NCBI RefSeq assembly: GCF_910592395.1
Contig: NC_088309.1
Coordinates: 6,574,501-6,638,500, forward strand
DNA length: 64,000 nt
From: Lineus longissimus
Lineage: Eukaryota; Nemertea; Pilidiophora; Heteronemertea; Lineidae
Direction: 5' to 3'
Shown: positions 54,101 through 64,000 of the stretch, one piece after another
Layout of the letters: every line of letters starts with the position of its first letter
Numbering within the stretch: position 1 is the stretch's first letter
Notes under the pieces: model-generated
Seen by the model: the letters and a program-made list of their open reading frames with translations, nothing else
Database searches by the model: none
What the model was told of the DNA's origin: nothing
Position numbers and translations under genes: made by a program

Positions 54101-56786
54101 GATGTACAAGCTTTACCTATCTCTCTCGAGCATGTGTTTGGCTTGAACTTGAACTAAAAGAAAGCTCCTTTATTTCAGCTAATGAGCATGACTTCAAACA
54201 CAAAATGTGCATCAAGTTGATCTATAACGACATTCAAGTCTTATGTGTGTTTCAAAACAGCCTTATGTTCGGAAATATCGGCAGTTCTTGATTTCCCACC
54301 TGACTGAGGAGGACAAGCCCTTGACAGCTTTGCTCAAGACAGACGACATACATTTGCAAAGCTCGGCCTGAAGTTTGCACCCAAAACAAAAATGCTGCCT
54401 TTGCAAATTTACCGAGCCAAAAGGAAACCAACAGATGAAGAGGAAACCTTTTTTCATCGAATTAAGTTTTAAAATTGGATTTAAAGTTTTTGGAAATTTC
54501 TCAAATTCCGACCAATCCTCTCAAATATTGACTGGTTATTGAACCCGAACCAATATTGCCATTTATGGCGGTGATTGTCAAACAAGCCTGGCTAATCAAC
54601 AAGCTGCCGCCACCAGACCTATGAACTTAGGCCATGCAAATGTTTTCATTGTTTTGCAGTACAGTATTAAAGGTAAACCGCAAAATGTTTGCACCCCTTT
54701 ATTTTGCAGTATATACTCGCTAACCTCAAGTAATACTGGGAAAATTTGGCCAAGCAACTCTCCCCACTGATGTGGTTAGTTGAAGCCCCCAGCCAGGCCA
54801 GGTCTAATGTTTGCACCCCTTTATTTTGCAGTATATACTCGCTAACCTCAAGTAATACTGGGAAAATTTGGCCAAGCAACTCTCCCAACTGATGTGGTTA
54901 GTTGAAGCCCCCAGCCAGGCCAGGTCTAATGTGAGCAACTCTCTTTGAGGCCATGCGTTTCCTCCAAAATATCATTAAAAAGCGCCCAAGTTTGTTTAAA
55001 GAGCTGATAATGTCAGCCTTGACGCTCGGCTCACAACTCTATATTTCAAGTAAAAGTGACTGTCACATCATCTGTCATTATTTGGTCTGAAGTATCTGCG
55101 TTGGCTCAGGTGAAGTGACATCCTGATGGCTGTCCCTGCAGCTCCCAGATAAACACAGGACCAACCGCCTCAGTTACCGCCACATTGCTTTCACACAAAG
55201 TGCTTAATAGGGTATGATAATCGAGGAATGGGTGGCGGCCGGGGTCTTCTTCTTGCCGCGAGCAAACTTCTGTTTGGCTCAGATTTGGGGATGTTAGTGA
55301 AAGCTAGTTCGTGCTTGTTTGTTGAAGTGCCAGTTGGGGATATGTTTTAGCCAGTCTCAGTTAGAAAGAGCTCATACCAGGACCGTTGGCATCAATTATC
55401 AGAGATCAGCGTATTGTGTGATAGTAAAACTGGTGGCGCATAGTGGGAAGCAGGGGTATTAATCTCCTGGCCACCTAAGTTGTCCCTTTAACAAACAGGG
55501 ATATCCTTTCTCCTCTCTGGATGACAATAATTGGCCTGATAGGCATACTGGTGCATCACTCCTGAAATGAATTAGGGATTTATGCAGTCCAAGTTTTGGT
55601 GAGCTGCCATTGTGAGCTGCTGTCACTGGGGTGTACTAAGCTTTCCTTGAGTCCATCATTTTGGTTAACACCAATACCAGGAAGCCAATATAGTCAATCT
55701 GTAGTAAACAATATTAACCCAGGTAGATCAACTTCCTACTCCTTGGCTATAAGACCCTGTGCTGATCAAACCAATCCGAACCAAGTGAGCAATAAACTGC
55801 CCTCTTGGCGGAGGTTGCCTGGAGATTTGCTATCCAAACAACCTTTAAGCATGTAGATTTCATTCTCTCGGGTTGTGTAAAGCCTTGATAAGTGGATCTG
55901 CGGTAATAAGTCAGTAATTCATTGGCTTCTACCAGATCTAATGGAATCAACTGAGATGAATCTCTGGAGCTGTTGAGGTGACTGCCATCAGGACGAAGTT
56001 CAAATCATGGACTGGTTGACCGTAAACACTGTGGAAAAGGGCATCTCAAGCATACCCTGCTGGACGGACAATGGAATCAGCTGAAATGCATCTCTGGAGC
56101 TGTTGAGATGCCTGCCTTCGGCACGAAGTTGAAATCATGGTTTCGTTTACCAAAACATGCAGTGTGGACAAGGGCATCAGGCAGGAGGAGCAGTCCAATG
56201 TCCTTTGTCATTTAGGGTGTATTGCTGATATGAAAAGATGCCAGAGTGGTATTGAAATACCCTGCATAACATGAAATACAATCAATGGACTCCTCTACTT
56301 GGGTTTATGGCCGGGTATGGTTGTAGCCAATAATGAATTACTGACTTGCCATCAATCGGGCGACGGTCCTCGATAGGCTGGTCTTAGCCTGATCTTGCTA
56401 TTGCTATCCCAAAAGCACTTTGAGCAGCGGAAACCTGGAAAGCGCTATACAAGAACTCAATATCATCATCATCAACTAAACCTGCACCATCTTCTCCATT
56501 TGTCCGGGTCAGCTTGATCCACATAGTCATTCCTTTATCAACCTATTCCGTTACACCCTTCTGGCTTCCTCCTTGGAACGGTGTTTCAAAATGTGGTGTC
56601 CGACATTTGTTAAAGTCCACACTATGAAACTAACTATTTCTGTTCATTTGTATTTTTCAGATGCACCCACTGGGCCTATGTAACATGAATGATGATGATG
56701 ACTTGCATGAGTATGGGTGGGTGGGTGTGGTGAAGTTGGAGGAACCCCAGCTCACCCCTCAACCATGTATGTCTGTCTATCAAAAG
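45167..56786 (+). CDS. ZNRF3: ZNRF3/RNF43-type transmembrane E3 ligase, first two coding exons (partial)
   Basis: Exon 1 45167-45355, exon 2 56661-56786, both phase 0; 105 residues. The rest lies beyond the right edge. I start at ATG 45167 because it opens a signal peptide ([17 protein letters not shown]); upstream in-frame sequence starts at a non-ATG codon. The mature N-terminus continues [11 protein letters not shown], then [18 protein letters not shown] at the exon 1 end, and exon 2 reads [20 protein letters not shown] then [11 protein letters not shown]. This is the ectodomain (protease-associated-like fold) of ZNRF3/RNF43, whose R-spondin-binding ectodomain and cytoplasmic RING remove Frizzled/LRP6 from the membrane and restrain Wnt signalling. 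Invertebrates usually have one ancestral ZNRF3/RNF43, so the symbol covers both. Intron 1 is 11.3 kb and repeat-laden; intron 2 exceeds 7.2 kb. Confidence 0.9.
45561..46350. repeat. Tandem triplication of ~270 bp carrying a miniature transposon
   Basis: TAGCCTACAT starts units at 45561, 45834 and 46103 (periods 273 and 269). Each unit holds GTGTGTTGTGCAG, GATGAGCAGTA(T/C)TTAGTCC and a CAGTAGAACCTC-family copy (45627-45790, 45900-46063, 46169-46346). A 207-codon minus-strand frame across it is a by-product of the repeats. Lies just inside ZNRF3 intron 1. Confidence 0.9.
46498..46665. mobile_element. CAGTAGAACCTC-family MITE copy
   Basis: Starts AGTGGAACCTTCCTAAGCAG and ends TAGAGAGGTTCTACTGTA; inverted relative to the triplicated copies in part of its interior. 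Confidence 0.75.
46668..48230. other. ZNRF3 intron 1 segment, nothing recognised
   Basis: Minus-strand frames at 47414-47837 have no domain signature. No splice-flanked coding segment was convincing. Confidence 0.5.
48234..48371. mobile_element. Truncated CAGTAGAACCTC-family MITE
   Basis: TACATTGGAACCTCCCTTAG through CTCTCTAATCAGGACACCTC to CTCTAAGGACAACA; the far terminus is missing. Confidence 0.75.
48372..51900. other. ZNRF3 intron 1 segment, no feature recognised
   Basis: AT-rich unique-looking sequence. Short frames only. No exon with family signature. Confidence 0.5.
51928..52040 (-). repeat. tRNA-like SINE head
   Basis: On the minus strand: GCTGCCAGAGTGGAACAGTG then GTAAG (A-box-like) and, about 70 bp later, GTCATGGGTTCAAATTCCAG (B-box GGGTTCAAATTCC). 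The spacing is too long for a real tRNA gene and the acceptor stem does not pair well, so a tRNA-derived SINE is more likely. Confidence 0.45.
52508..52669. mobile_element. CAGTAGAACCTC-family MITE copy
   Basis: CTCTCTATTAAGGACACCCT to GGAAGGTGCTACTGTA with internal TCAAATTGAATAGAAAC and AACTAGTGTCCTTGATAGAG, matching the 23.7 kb copy in order. Confidence 0.8.
54044..54215. mobile_element. 172 bp element with ~40 bp TIRs
   Basis: TTGATGCATATTTTGTGTTT at 54044 continues GAAGTATCACTCGTTAGCT; the right arm is its inverse, ending CAAAATGTGCATCAA at 54215, with a few mismatches. MITE-like, in ZNRF3 intron 1. Confidence 0.7.
54684..54930. repeat. 122 bp tandem duplication
   Basis: AATGTTTGCACCCCTTTATT starts at 54684 and 54806. 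The two copies are almost identical (one C/A change in CTCCC(C/A)ACTGATG), so the event is recent. Confidence 0.95.
55941..56185. repeat. ~130 bp diverged tandem duplication
   Basis: ATGGAATCA(A/G)CTGA(G/A)ATG starts at 55941 and 56071. Both copies contain CTCTGGAGCTGTTGAG, ACGAAGTT and GGGCATC in order, with clear divergence. Confidence 0.85.
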
Positions 56787-59700
56787 GTAAGATCGCATTT
56801 CTGAATCTCTGTTATTCCCATCTCTCTCATTATTTTTTGGTTCACGAGATAAAAATGCATGGTTCATACAGTCCAAGTCGCATTTGACATCCCTTTTAAT
56901 TCATGCCACTAATGCGCTCCCCATCCTGTAAGTTGTACGTAATATATTATGCAACTTTCGCGAAACATAGAGCGATAAGCACATCTCTGGCACATCATTG
57001 ACGTGCAACGCTTCTCATAACTGACGCGAAGCAGAAGGGATGTCAATTGTGACTTGGACTGTATGCGACCTCTTTCCAACATGTCCATCTTCTCTCTAAC
57101 TCAGTCGGTTGCTGAAAGTCTCTGATGTAGATATATCACCACGAAACTCTCACTGTTATGGACCATTCATGGCAGGTAGCAATAATGATATTCTCATATG
57201 GTGAACCATGCACCCTCGGAATTGTTCTCCAGTTATTGTCATTAGCCTATGTTTATGATGTAATCATACATTGGACTGAATGATCAACATTGATAGCTGT
57301 TGTAATCATTCAAATTACGTGGATATGTTTACAACATCATTTGCCGCCCGATGAAAATAAGAGAAAGTGGTTTTAATCATACGCTTACTCAATTGTTCAA
57401 TTACGGCCTATTTTCGCAAACAGTGGCAGTTACCAGAGACAAAAGTGCCACAGGTCAGCGGAAAATTGGCGTCATTTAGTTAATTGGCAATATCATGTAA
57501 TCTATCATTGATATTGTGCAGCATTTAGGTGTCCGTGATACGTCTTTGATATTTCAGCTAGTGTCCCTCAAGTATTGGCACGATATCAAGTGAATGCAAA
57601 CATTTACAATTGCACATTGTCCTTTAGTTCACCCGTCCCCTCCCGCCGGCAAAACACCGGACATTTTCGCAGTAGGTGTGCATTCACTTGTGGCACACCT
57701 CCACTGAGCGTATTACCTGCCGCGCAGCTTGTAATAAATTGACATAGAATGGGGTAAATATGTCCGCCTTTCATGATATTGAAAAACATTGAAAGTTGTG
57801 GGTCACTCCGTCTTAAATTGTACTTGTTCCGTGTCGACAAGCAGAAAATGTGTGAATTGGAGAAACGATCAAAGCTTTATTTGTGTTGGCTTGCGGAAGT
57901 GAAAATAATAGACCACTTATATTGAGATTCCCGTTGCGATATCTATTTGGTGGTATTCGTGATTCTGGTGTTCCGAACGTGTCCTTCGTGCTTCAGTGTC
58001 TCGATCCTGAAAAGTTTGTGTACTCTTTTGGTATGTCTGCATTGTGTACTGGGTGATGTAAAGTGGGGGTTTATTGTCCGATATCAGTAAGACAGTATTG
58101 AATGCGCACCTCGTAAGAGGTTATCATATCCAACTTCACACTTTTACCCTGGTTTATCCTGAAATCTTTCAGTCGTACTCAAAACTGTGAATACAAAGAA
58201 ATGACAAGTCCTGGGCCAGAAATGAAAACACTTGGACTCTGAATGGTTTCATTTTGATAAATACTTGGCATATACATCAGAATTCGAAAAAACTGCACAA
58301 TAGAATGTCTTTTTGATGAAAAGATGAGGAGGTTTTCCTAAGTTTTCATCCGAGTGCTTGAAAGTGACCACCTGTTACAGTCAGTTGGATATCAATTGGG
58401 AGAACTTATAAAAGTGGAGAGAGATACCTTCAGAGCTACAATATAAATATGATTTCATATTTCAGAAGAAACTCTATACTGTCTGAGTATATTATTATTG
58501 CAGGTGTTATCGGTGATTCAGTGGAGGGAAACAGCTTCAAGCTGGTGTTCTTCACTTTTGAATCATGGCCTGAAATATCAAGCTGTTGCAAGATGATGAT
58601 TACTTCAGTTTCTTACCTTTTATTTCAGGGCCACTTGGGCATGAGATATTTTGGTTTTCCAACAAAAAATGTCTTCCTGCAGGAATGAAATTTTTGGAAA
58701 CTGGTGTTCACGGCGGGGGGGGGGGCTATTCATCGCTATGTTTGATGTCCTCTGATGTCCTCTGTGTTTGATGATGTCGTAGTGATGTTGGTCCCTTGTT
58801 GTTGGCCGCAATATGGGGGAGACAGGCCGCCTTGTAAGACTTCATCACAGTGGAAATTACCTCTCATCTTCAGACATCTTATTTCCTAAGCCATGATACA
58901 TATCTGTCATGTGTTATTTAAGATGTCCTCAAAATAAGGAGACCTGGACTACAGGGGGGTTGAGGGCTCTGACCTCAGACACTCTGGGGTCATGATGAAG
59001 TCCTACTAACTTGTCCAGCGATGGTTTGAATCTAGACTGTGGATGGTTAATCTTGGCCTGATGTGAGATATTGAAAAAATCAGAGAAAAGTCCAAGTTAC
59101 TGTGAATTTGCTGACGTTGGAAATATCAGAATTAAATACTTGTTGTTCTGTCAGCCTCCTTATACATGTTTTAACGCTTGAAAAGAAAACATGTTTTCTT
59201 GTATTGCATATAAGTTGTTCCTTTTGCTTTTATCAAAAGTAACCGATACCCCCCACACTGATTCAAAAAGAGGGCTGACAGGTTACATTGGTATTTTGTA
59301 ATAACCCAAGAATAACTTGTTAAGTTGTATTGTCCATCAGTGGAAGCAAACAGCTTATGTCGCTCAAGTCCCCTGCTGCCATCGTTTCATGGATACAGCG
59401 AACCCCTCAACAGTGAATACGACTCTTTTATGCAATTTGGGAAACCGGTCAAAGTGATTTTAAGAGCCGTCTTGACAACTTGAGAAGTTTAACAATTAAT
59501 TTAAAGAGTTGGAATCTTAATCCTTCTACTCAGGGCACTTTTCGCCACATTTTATTCCGCTTAGAAGTTCAAAGGTTTGGGATTAAAAGATGGTGTGTAT
59601 AGGAATCTTTAAAGGTGCTATGAATTGTGCCTGTGGATGGAGTATGGGGTGTCCCAATACAAAGCAGTTCAAATTCAATTTTTTGGCAAAGTCTGTTTTC

Positions 59701-61230
59701 TTTGAAGTTTAAAACAGGAGGGTTAATGTCACCACTTATGTCTGTGTCTGCTTATGCCGTTGGGCCTCTCATCGAAAGTGTTAGATGTCTACTAATGGAT
59801 CCTTTCATCTGAAGTTAATCTAAGATTGTGTTTGTCGGAAAAGATTCCAAACTGTATCCCCTCAGTGTTGTGTCATACTCAAATTCTTTCATAACGAAAT
59901 TTGGACTTTGCCTTGCTTTTTTTATAACAAAGCAAGGATGGTTGTCAAAGAAAAAATTTGAAGGAGTCGAAAGTTTTGGGTCAGTGCTCTGATATCAGCA
60001 ACGATAGTCATTTGACTACAGTAGTGTACAAAGCAATCCTAATGGTCCCCATTTATTTACGTAGATAGCTGCATAAGGCATGTACATGTGTATCAGACAA
60101 AGTAAAGAGATCTGCCCAGAGGGAAGGTCCCCCTCAAAAATGTCGATTTCTGTGGCCCAGTTTCACTCAAAATGTTGCCTGACTTGAGGGACATTGAGGA
60201 TCAATAAGAATTGTTGTTACCAAGCTTGCATGGTGCAATTATAAGAGGGGCTGATCTCAGTGATGATGCTCTCTCCCCGAATGGCCCTTATGTTGTTTCA
60301 ATACTCGAGCCGGCCGCATCACTTCACGACGCTACAGGCAATATCCAAGGTGGCGTTTAATATTCTGGTCAGGAACGCCGTATTGATCATTGTTGGCGAG
60401 GAAGAAATAGGTAATCTGCTACAGCCAGTCACCATTGCTCCCTGAAGGATTGCAAAGCTTGTGATGCTGAAGCAACAGGGAAGGCTCCTAATGGTGAACG
60501 ATGGCCTAGCGCGATCTGGATGGTGCAATAACAGAGAGGCAATGGTTATGTGGCTGTCAGGTGTTGCATTGATGGGATGAGTAGCATGTCTTGCGTGAAA
60601 TTTATAAAAATTGGTTTTGGTGAGGTGTTTGTTTTTGTAGGAAATATCTTGGGTTTTTCCGTGGGTGATGTCACTCGGGGATCAATCTTCATATCTGACC
60701 ATTTCTCAGTTTTCCTGGAAACTGGTCCCAGAGTCCTGATGTCCACTTGACTTAGTCACCTCCCTGTGACTTGGAGTTTCAAGAAGACTACTTATTCATT
60801 CCAGTCAGAATTCCTCTCAACCAGCCGACTGATGATGCATGTTTAAATACCTCAATCAATCAACAGGCTTCTTGCTCCACCAGACTCTGAAATCGAAAAG
60901 TCCCTCCTGCGATCTTTTAAGCCGACTGCCTGTTTTTGAGATGGGAATTGGACTCATTGGAGAAAAGATCATCAAAAGATGCTAAGATTTTCGACAACTA
61001 TGATTATCTCTCCCCTTGGTAATGGTTTTTCCCTGTTGTCAGTGTTAAAATCAACAGGTTGTGTCACTTCTCTTGGCTGAGTCACCTCGATCAGCGTCTG
61101 AGAATGCACGAGAGGCTGTTGATTTATTCTAATCACAGAATTCCCCTGAAACCAACCAATTGATAGCGCATCCATCTTCCAGTATCTCAGCCTTTAATCA
61201 GTGTCATGTGCTGATGAAACCATGGGCTGC
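56787..61230. other. Start of ZNRF3 intron 2, nothing recognised
   Basis: No exon with ZNRF3 similarity appears. A G-run (58716-58728) is the only simple repeat. A 78-codon minus-strand frame at 57604-57840 has no family signature. Confidence 0.5.
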
Positions 61231-61243
61231 ATTCAACAGGTCT

Positions 61244-61330
61244 GGATTCTGTAGGTTCTCCATTATGAACATACAAGAGATTGCTGGATTCTGTAGGTTC
61301 TTCAATTTGAACATACAAGCACGTTCCCAG
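61244..61330. repeat. 42 bp tandem duplication
   Basis: GGATTCTGTAGGTTCT followed by a GAACATACAAG phrase occurs at 61244 and 61286. Confidence 0.8.
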
Positions 61331-61339
61331 TTTGAAATC

Positions 61340-61450
61340 AAGAGGTCCTAAGTGGGTTCGAACTTGACAGTTGGCATGTGACTCAAGACAGGGCTCTTGG
61401 TCTAACTTGCCTTCCACAACCCAAAGGTGTATGAATGGGTACCAGTCAGA
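61340..61450 (+). repeat. Fragment of tRNA-derived SINE
   Basis: B-box-like GTGGGTTCGAACTTGAC and body phrase AAAGGTGTATGAATGGGTAC, the same arrangement as the copy at 39166. Confidence 0.5.
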
Positions 61451-61459
61451 AATGCTGAT

Positions 61460-63550
61460 TGTGTGTTCAAATTGGAGAGCCTACAGAATCTGGACCTGTT
61501 GAATGCAGCAATACCACTGGACTGCATGCAGCAGCTTATTTCGCGAAGGTGTGCCACAACTCCCAGTAGGAGTGGATTCAAGGATGTAGGAAAAGATTAT
61601 TATACCCTGGGAAACTTTGATGAAGTTACAACACGATCCAGCTTGTGTTAATAGAAGTTCTGTTAGTATTCAATTCTCGTCACAAAAGCAATCGAAACTT
61701 TCGTGACTCATTCTTTCAACTTCTGTAATATGTCTCGCGACACCTCTTGCAAAACATGGTGGGAAATGTAAATGTCTCCTGAATACAAAACACTTCTAAT
61801 TCTCACATTGAAATTTTCCTTTGGCGTTTTGTCCCAAGACAAAACAAATTTTACTGAACAATTTTATCGGAGGTGTCTGAGTTTAATGCCTCTTGTGAAA
61901 TTGACTTTGCCTCTGGAATAAAACTTTTGAATTAGCTTTTGCGACTTAACTTTGGTGTAACCTTTAAAAGTGAAGATTTTCCGTTTTGCAGTATTATCAA
62001 AACAAGGCTTCGCTGTGAAAAAACAACAAAGGTTGAAGGATTTTAATTTGCTCTGATGCATTCTTCATCATCATTACCACAATATCAAAACAATAAGTAA
62101 ATAAAAGATCAATGGATAAAAAAGATAACTAAGTGATGAGGTTATCATAACTGTAATGGAATTGGAACATTGTTTCATCAGGTTTAGACTTTTCATGGGA
62201 ACATGCTTGATGTGTACATTTCTGGCCAGTGTTTAAACGAAATTGGCATATGTTCAATATGTTCCTTGTCTTACTGTAGAATGTTTTTTGAGGGATGGGC
62301 ACTTTCCAAATTTTTTGAGGGGTTTTTGAGGTCAGGTTTTAAGGTGTCTTGCAGTGGGGATTATCACTGTCAAATTCAAAAAAGTTCTCCTGAAATCCCA
62401 TTGAGGCCATTGTACTTGTTGTACCAACAAAATGAATGTTTTATATTTTCTAGCCCATTCTATCAACAGATGGCCAGCCGATGTGATGTGAAAAACTTAT
62501 TCATTTCGTGAGCCACTTTCTTGTGTGATTCACGGCCCTCTTAACCCTTCTGACAGCGACAATACAATTGTACAAATTGCCTAGCTCGTACTTGCCACTC
62601 ACATTCTCAAAATCGTCCTTCTGCGTAGTTTTCTGGCCGTCGAGCATGATTGTGCAACTCCCAATCAGGATGTATTGTGGGATGGAAAACGCAGAATCTG
62701 ATTTGATCACAGTGTGAAATTACCATTGACTCAGAGTCGAAATGTTGTGCCGGGTCGGGAATTCAATGTTTGTACAGATTTTTTTCTCGCGGATCTGATG
62801 TAATATTGAGGCCACCATTACGTTATTACGATGTGTGCTGGTCATGCTGATTCCTGATAAGGTTTGATTGAATATTTTTAACGATCGCCGGAACGGGAAT
62901 ATTTTTACATCGATTGGGTAATCTTGATGAAGAAGAAGACGACGTTTCATTTAAGCAAAGTCTTGAATGTGCAGCTTAAAGGCTGGGCTTTTTACACGCA
63001 AGGATGCATCCTCCATTTTAGATTCACTCTTCAGTTAAAGATTGCAAGAGTGGTATCAATCCAAAGTTTTGTCTGCACTTCAACCATTTCAGATGAAAGC
63101 TTGCTTGACAATTTTAACGAAAGTTTCCTTTGGAGAGAGTGGGTGGGTGGCTCACTGTGTTGTCTATACTTAATGGGCTATATTCCCTTGTCAGGCCATA
63201 CTCTGTATCTACAAGTAGATACCATTGTGGAATAAATCCACACATGTAGTTTGTTGTGCATGCTGTGTACATCCATGCTCATCAAAGTATTGAGATTGGG
63301 ACAGCCCACTATGTGTCGGCCATTACAAGAGCTCGCTCAGTGCTTGTCCTCCCAGTATCTGTTGTGTGTCAGGGAAAGCCGATAGAATCGGGTCCATAAT
63401 TGAATTATTTAAAATGCACCGCTGACTTAAGTTTGTCATACTGATTAGGGTGTAGGGATGAGTGCTGTATGTTGTCAGCTAGTATTATGTATTCAGAGGT
63501 GACCGTTTTGGGTGCGTGTAGGATTTGTACTCGGGAAGCACATGTAAATT
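61460..63550. other. ZNRF3 intron 2 segment, nothing recognised
   Basis: Only short frames without signatures on either strand. Confidence 0.5.
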
Positions 63551-63556
63551 TTCTGC

Positions 63557-63734
63557 CACAGTGAAACCTCCATTAGTGGACACCACAGTATTAAAACACC
63601 CTCTCTATACAGGATGCTAGTTTTGGACTCAAATTGGTTGTTTCCATTCAATTTGACCTCCCTAATCAGGACACCTCTCTAAAGACTGCACCCGAGAGTG
63701 TCCTTCCTTACCAAGCAGATATATTGGTACTGCC
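63557..63734. mobile_element. CAGTAGAACCTC-family MITE copy
   Basis: CACAGTGAAACCTCCATTAG to about TATATTGGTACTG, with internal CAAATTGGTTGTTTCCATTC and CTAATCAGGACACCTCTCTA; inverted relative to the 23.7 kb copy. Confidence 0.75.
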
Positions 63735-64000
63735 ATAGTGTGTGAAAAAATGTCTGACCCTGTCACGGCCAAAATGGGCTGGTTTAGGGCAAGAATGATT
63801 AGAAATGGTATTAAATAAACTCTGAGCGCCTGGAGGAGTGGAATGTATATGTCTTTAAGATTACCGTTACCAAGAGTGTGTCATTCGACAATCAAAGGCT
63901 GTGCCTTAGACGGAGGAAATGTTGATTCTCCTTGTTGAGTAAATGACTACGACCAACAGTCACTACACAGACTAAAACAACCCTCATTTAAAAATTGGCC

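Noticed and set aside
57604-57840. 78-codon minus-strand frame in ZNRF3 intron 2
   Set aside because: Has an ATG and is open, but no splice context, signal peptide or family similarity that I can see.

Overview
The window is nuclear DNA from an animal. Genes are split by GT-AG introns, intergenic and intronic DNA is AT-rich, and small transposons and tandem duplications are dense. Gene content (ARB2A/FAM172A, an ankyrin-SOCS protein, a Tctex1 dynein light chain, CCDC157, ZNRF3/RNF43) fits a bilaterian. The short motifs TAGGCCTAC and TACATGTAC recur in a way I associate with marine invertebrates such as echinoderms, hemichordates, molluscs and brachiopods. I cannot fix the phylum.

Layout, left to right. 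1-3705: a tandem array of a ~1.06 kb unit (three full copies and one partial), probably continuing off the left edge. 5724-9786 (+): a complete ten-exon ARB2A-like gene (326 aa). 11466-13889 (-): an ankyrin-repeat protein with a C-terminal SOCS box (807 aa) in a single coding exon, tail-to-tail with ARB2A. 16668-17255 (+): a Tctex1-domain dynein light chain, head-to-head with the ankyrin-SOCS gene. 18674-21054 (-): a gene I do not recognise, for a small single-pass membrane protein; three 5' exons and the last exon are supported, the middle is unresolved. 21-35 kb: mostly repeat-derived DNA with a probable solo LTR, several terminal-inverted-repeat (TIR) elements, decayed repeats and a few splice-site-bounded non-coding segments that may be a lncRNA. 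35502-41110 (+): complete CCDC157 (eleven coding exons, 823 aa, C-terminal zinc-binding motif). 41.1-45.1 kb: repeats and inverted-repeat elements. 45167-56786 (+): the first two coding exons of a ZNRF3/RNF43-type Wnt-receptor E3 ligase, with an 11.3 kb intron 1; the rest lies to the right of the window.

The genes do not form a pathway. Plausible roles are RNA/chromatin regulation (ARB2A), ubiquitin ligase substrate recognition (ankyrin-SOCS), ciliary or cytoplasmic dynein (Tctex1), a coiled-coil protein (CCDC157) and Wnt receptor turnover (ZNRF3). CCDC157 and ZNRF3 are neighbours here and both lie in human 22q12, which suggests an old linkage. I found no CRISPR array, rRNA, convincing tRNA or dedicated defence system. 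The most unusual items are the homogenised 1.06 kb array, the unrecognised membrane-protein gene, and the triplicated miniature transposon in ZNRF3 intron 1. Exon boundaries were read by eye from splice consensus and frame continuity, without transcript data.
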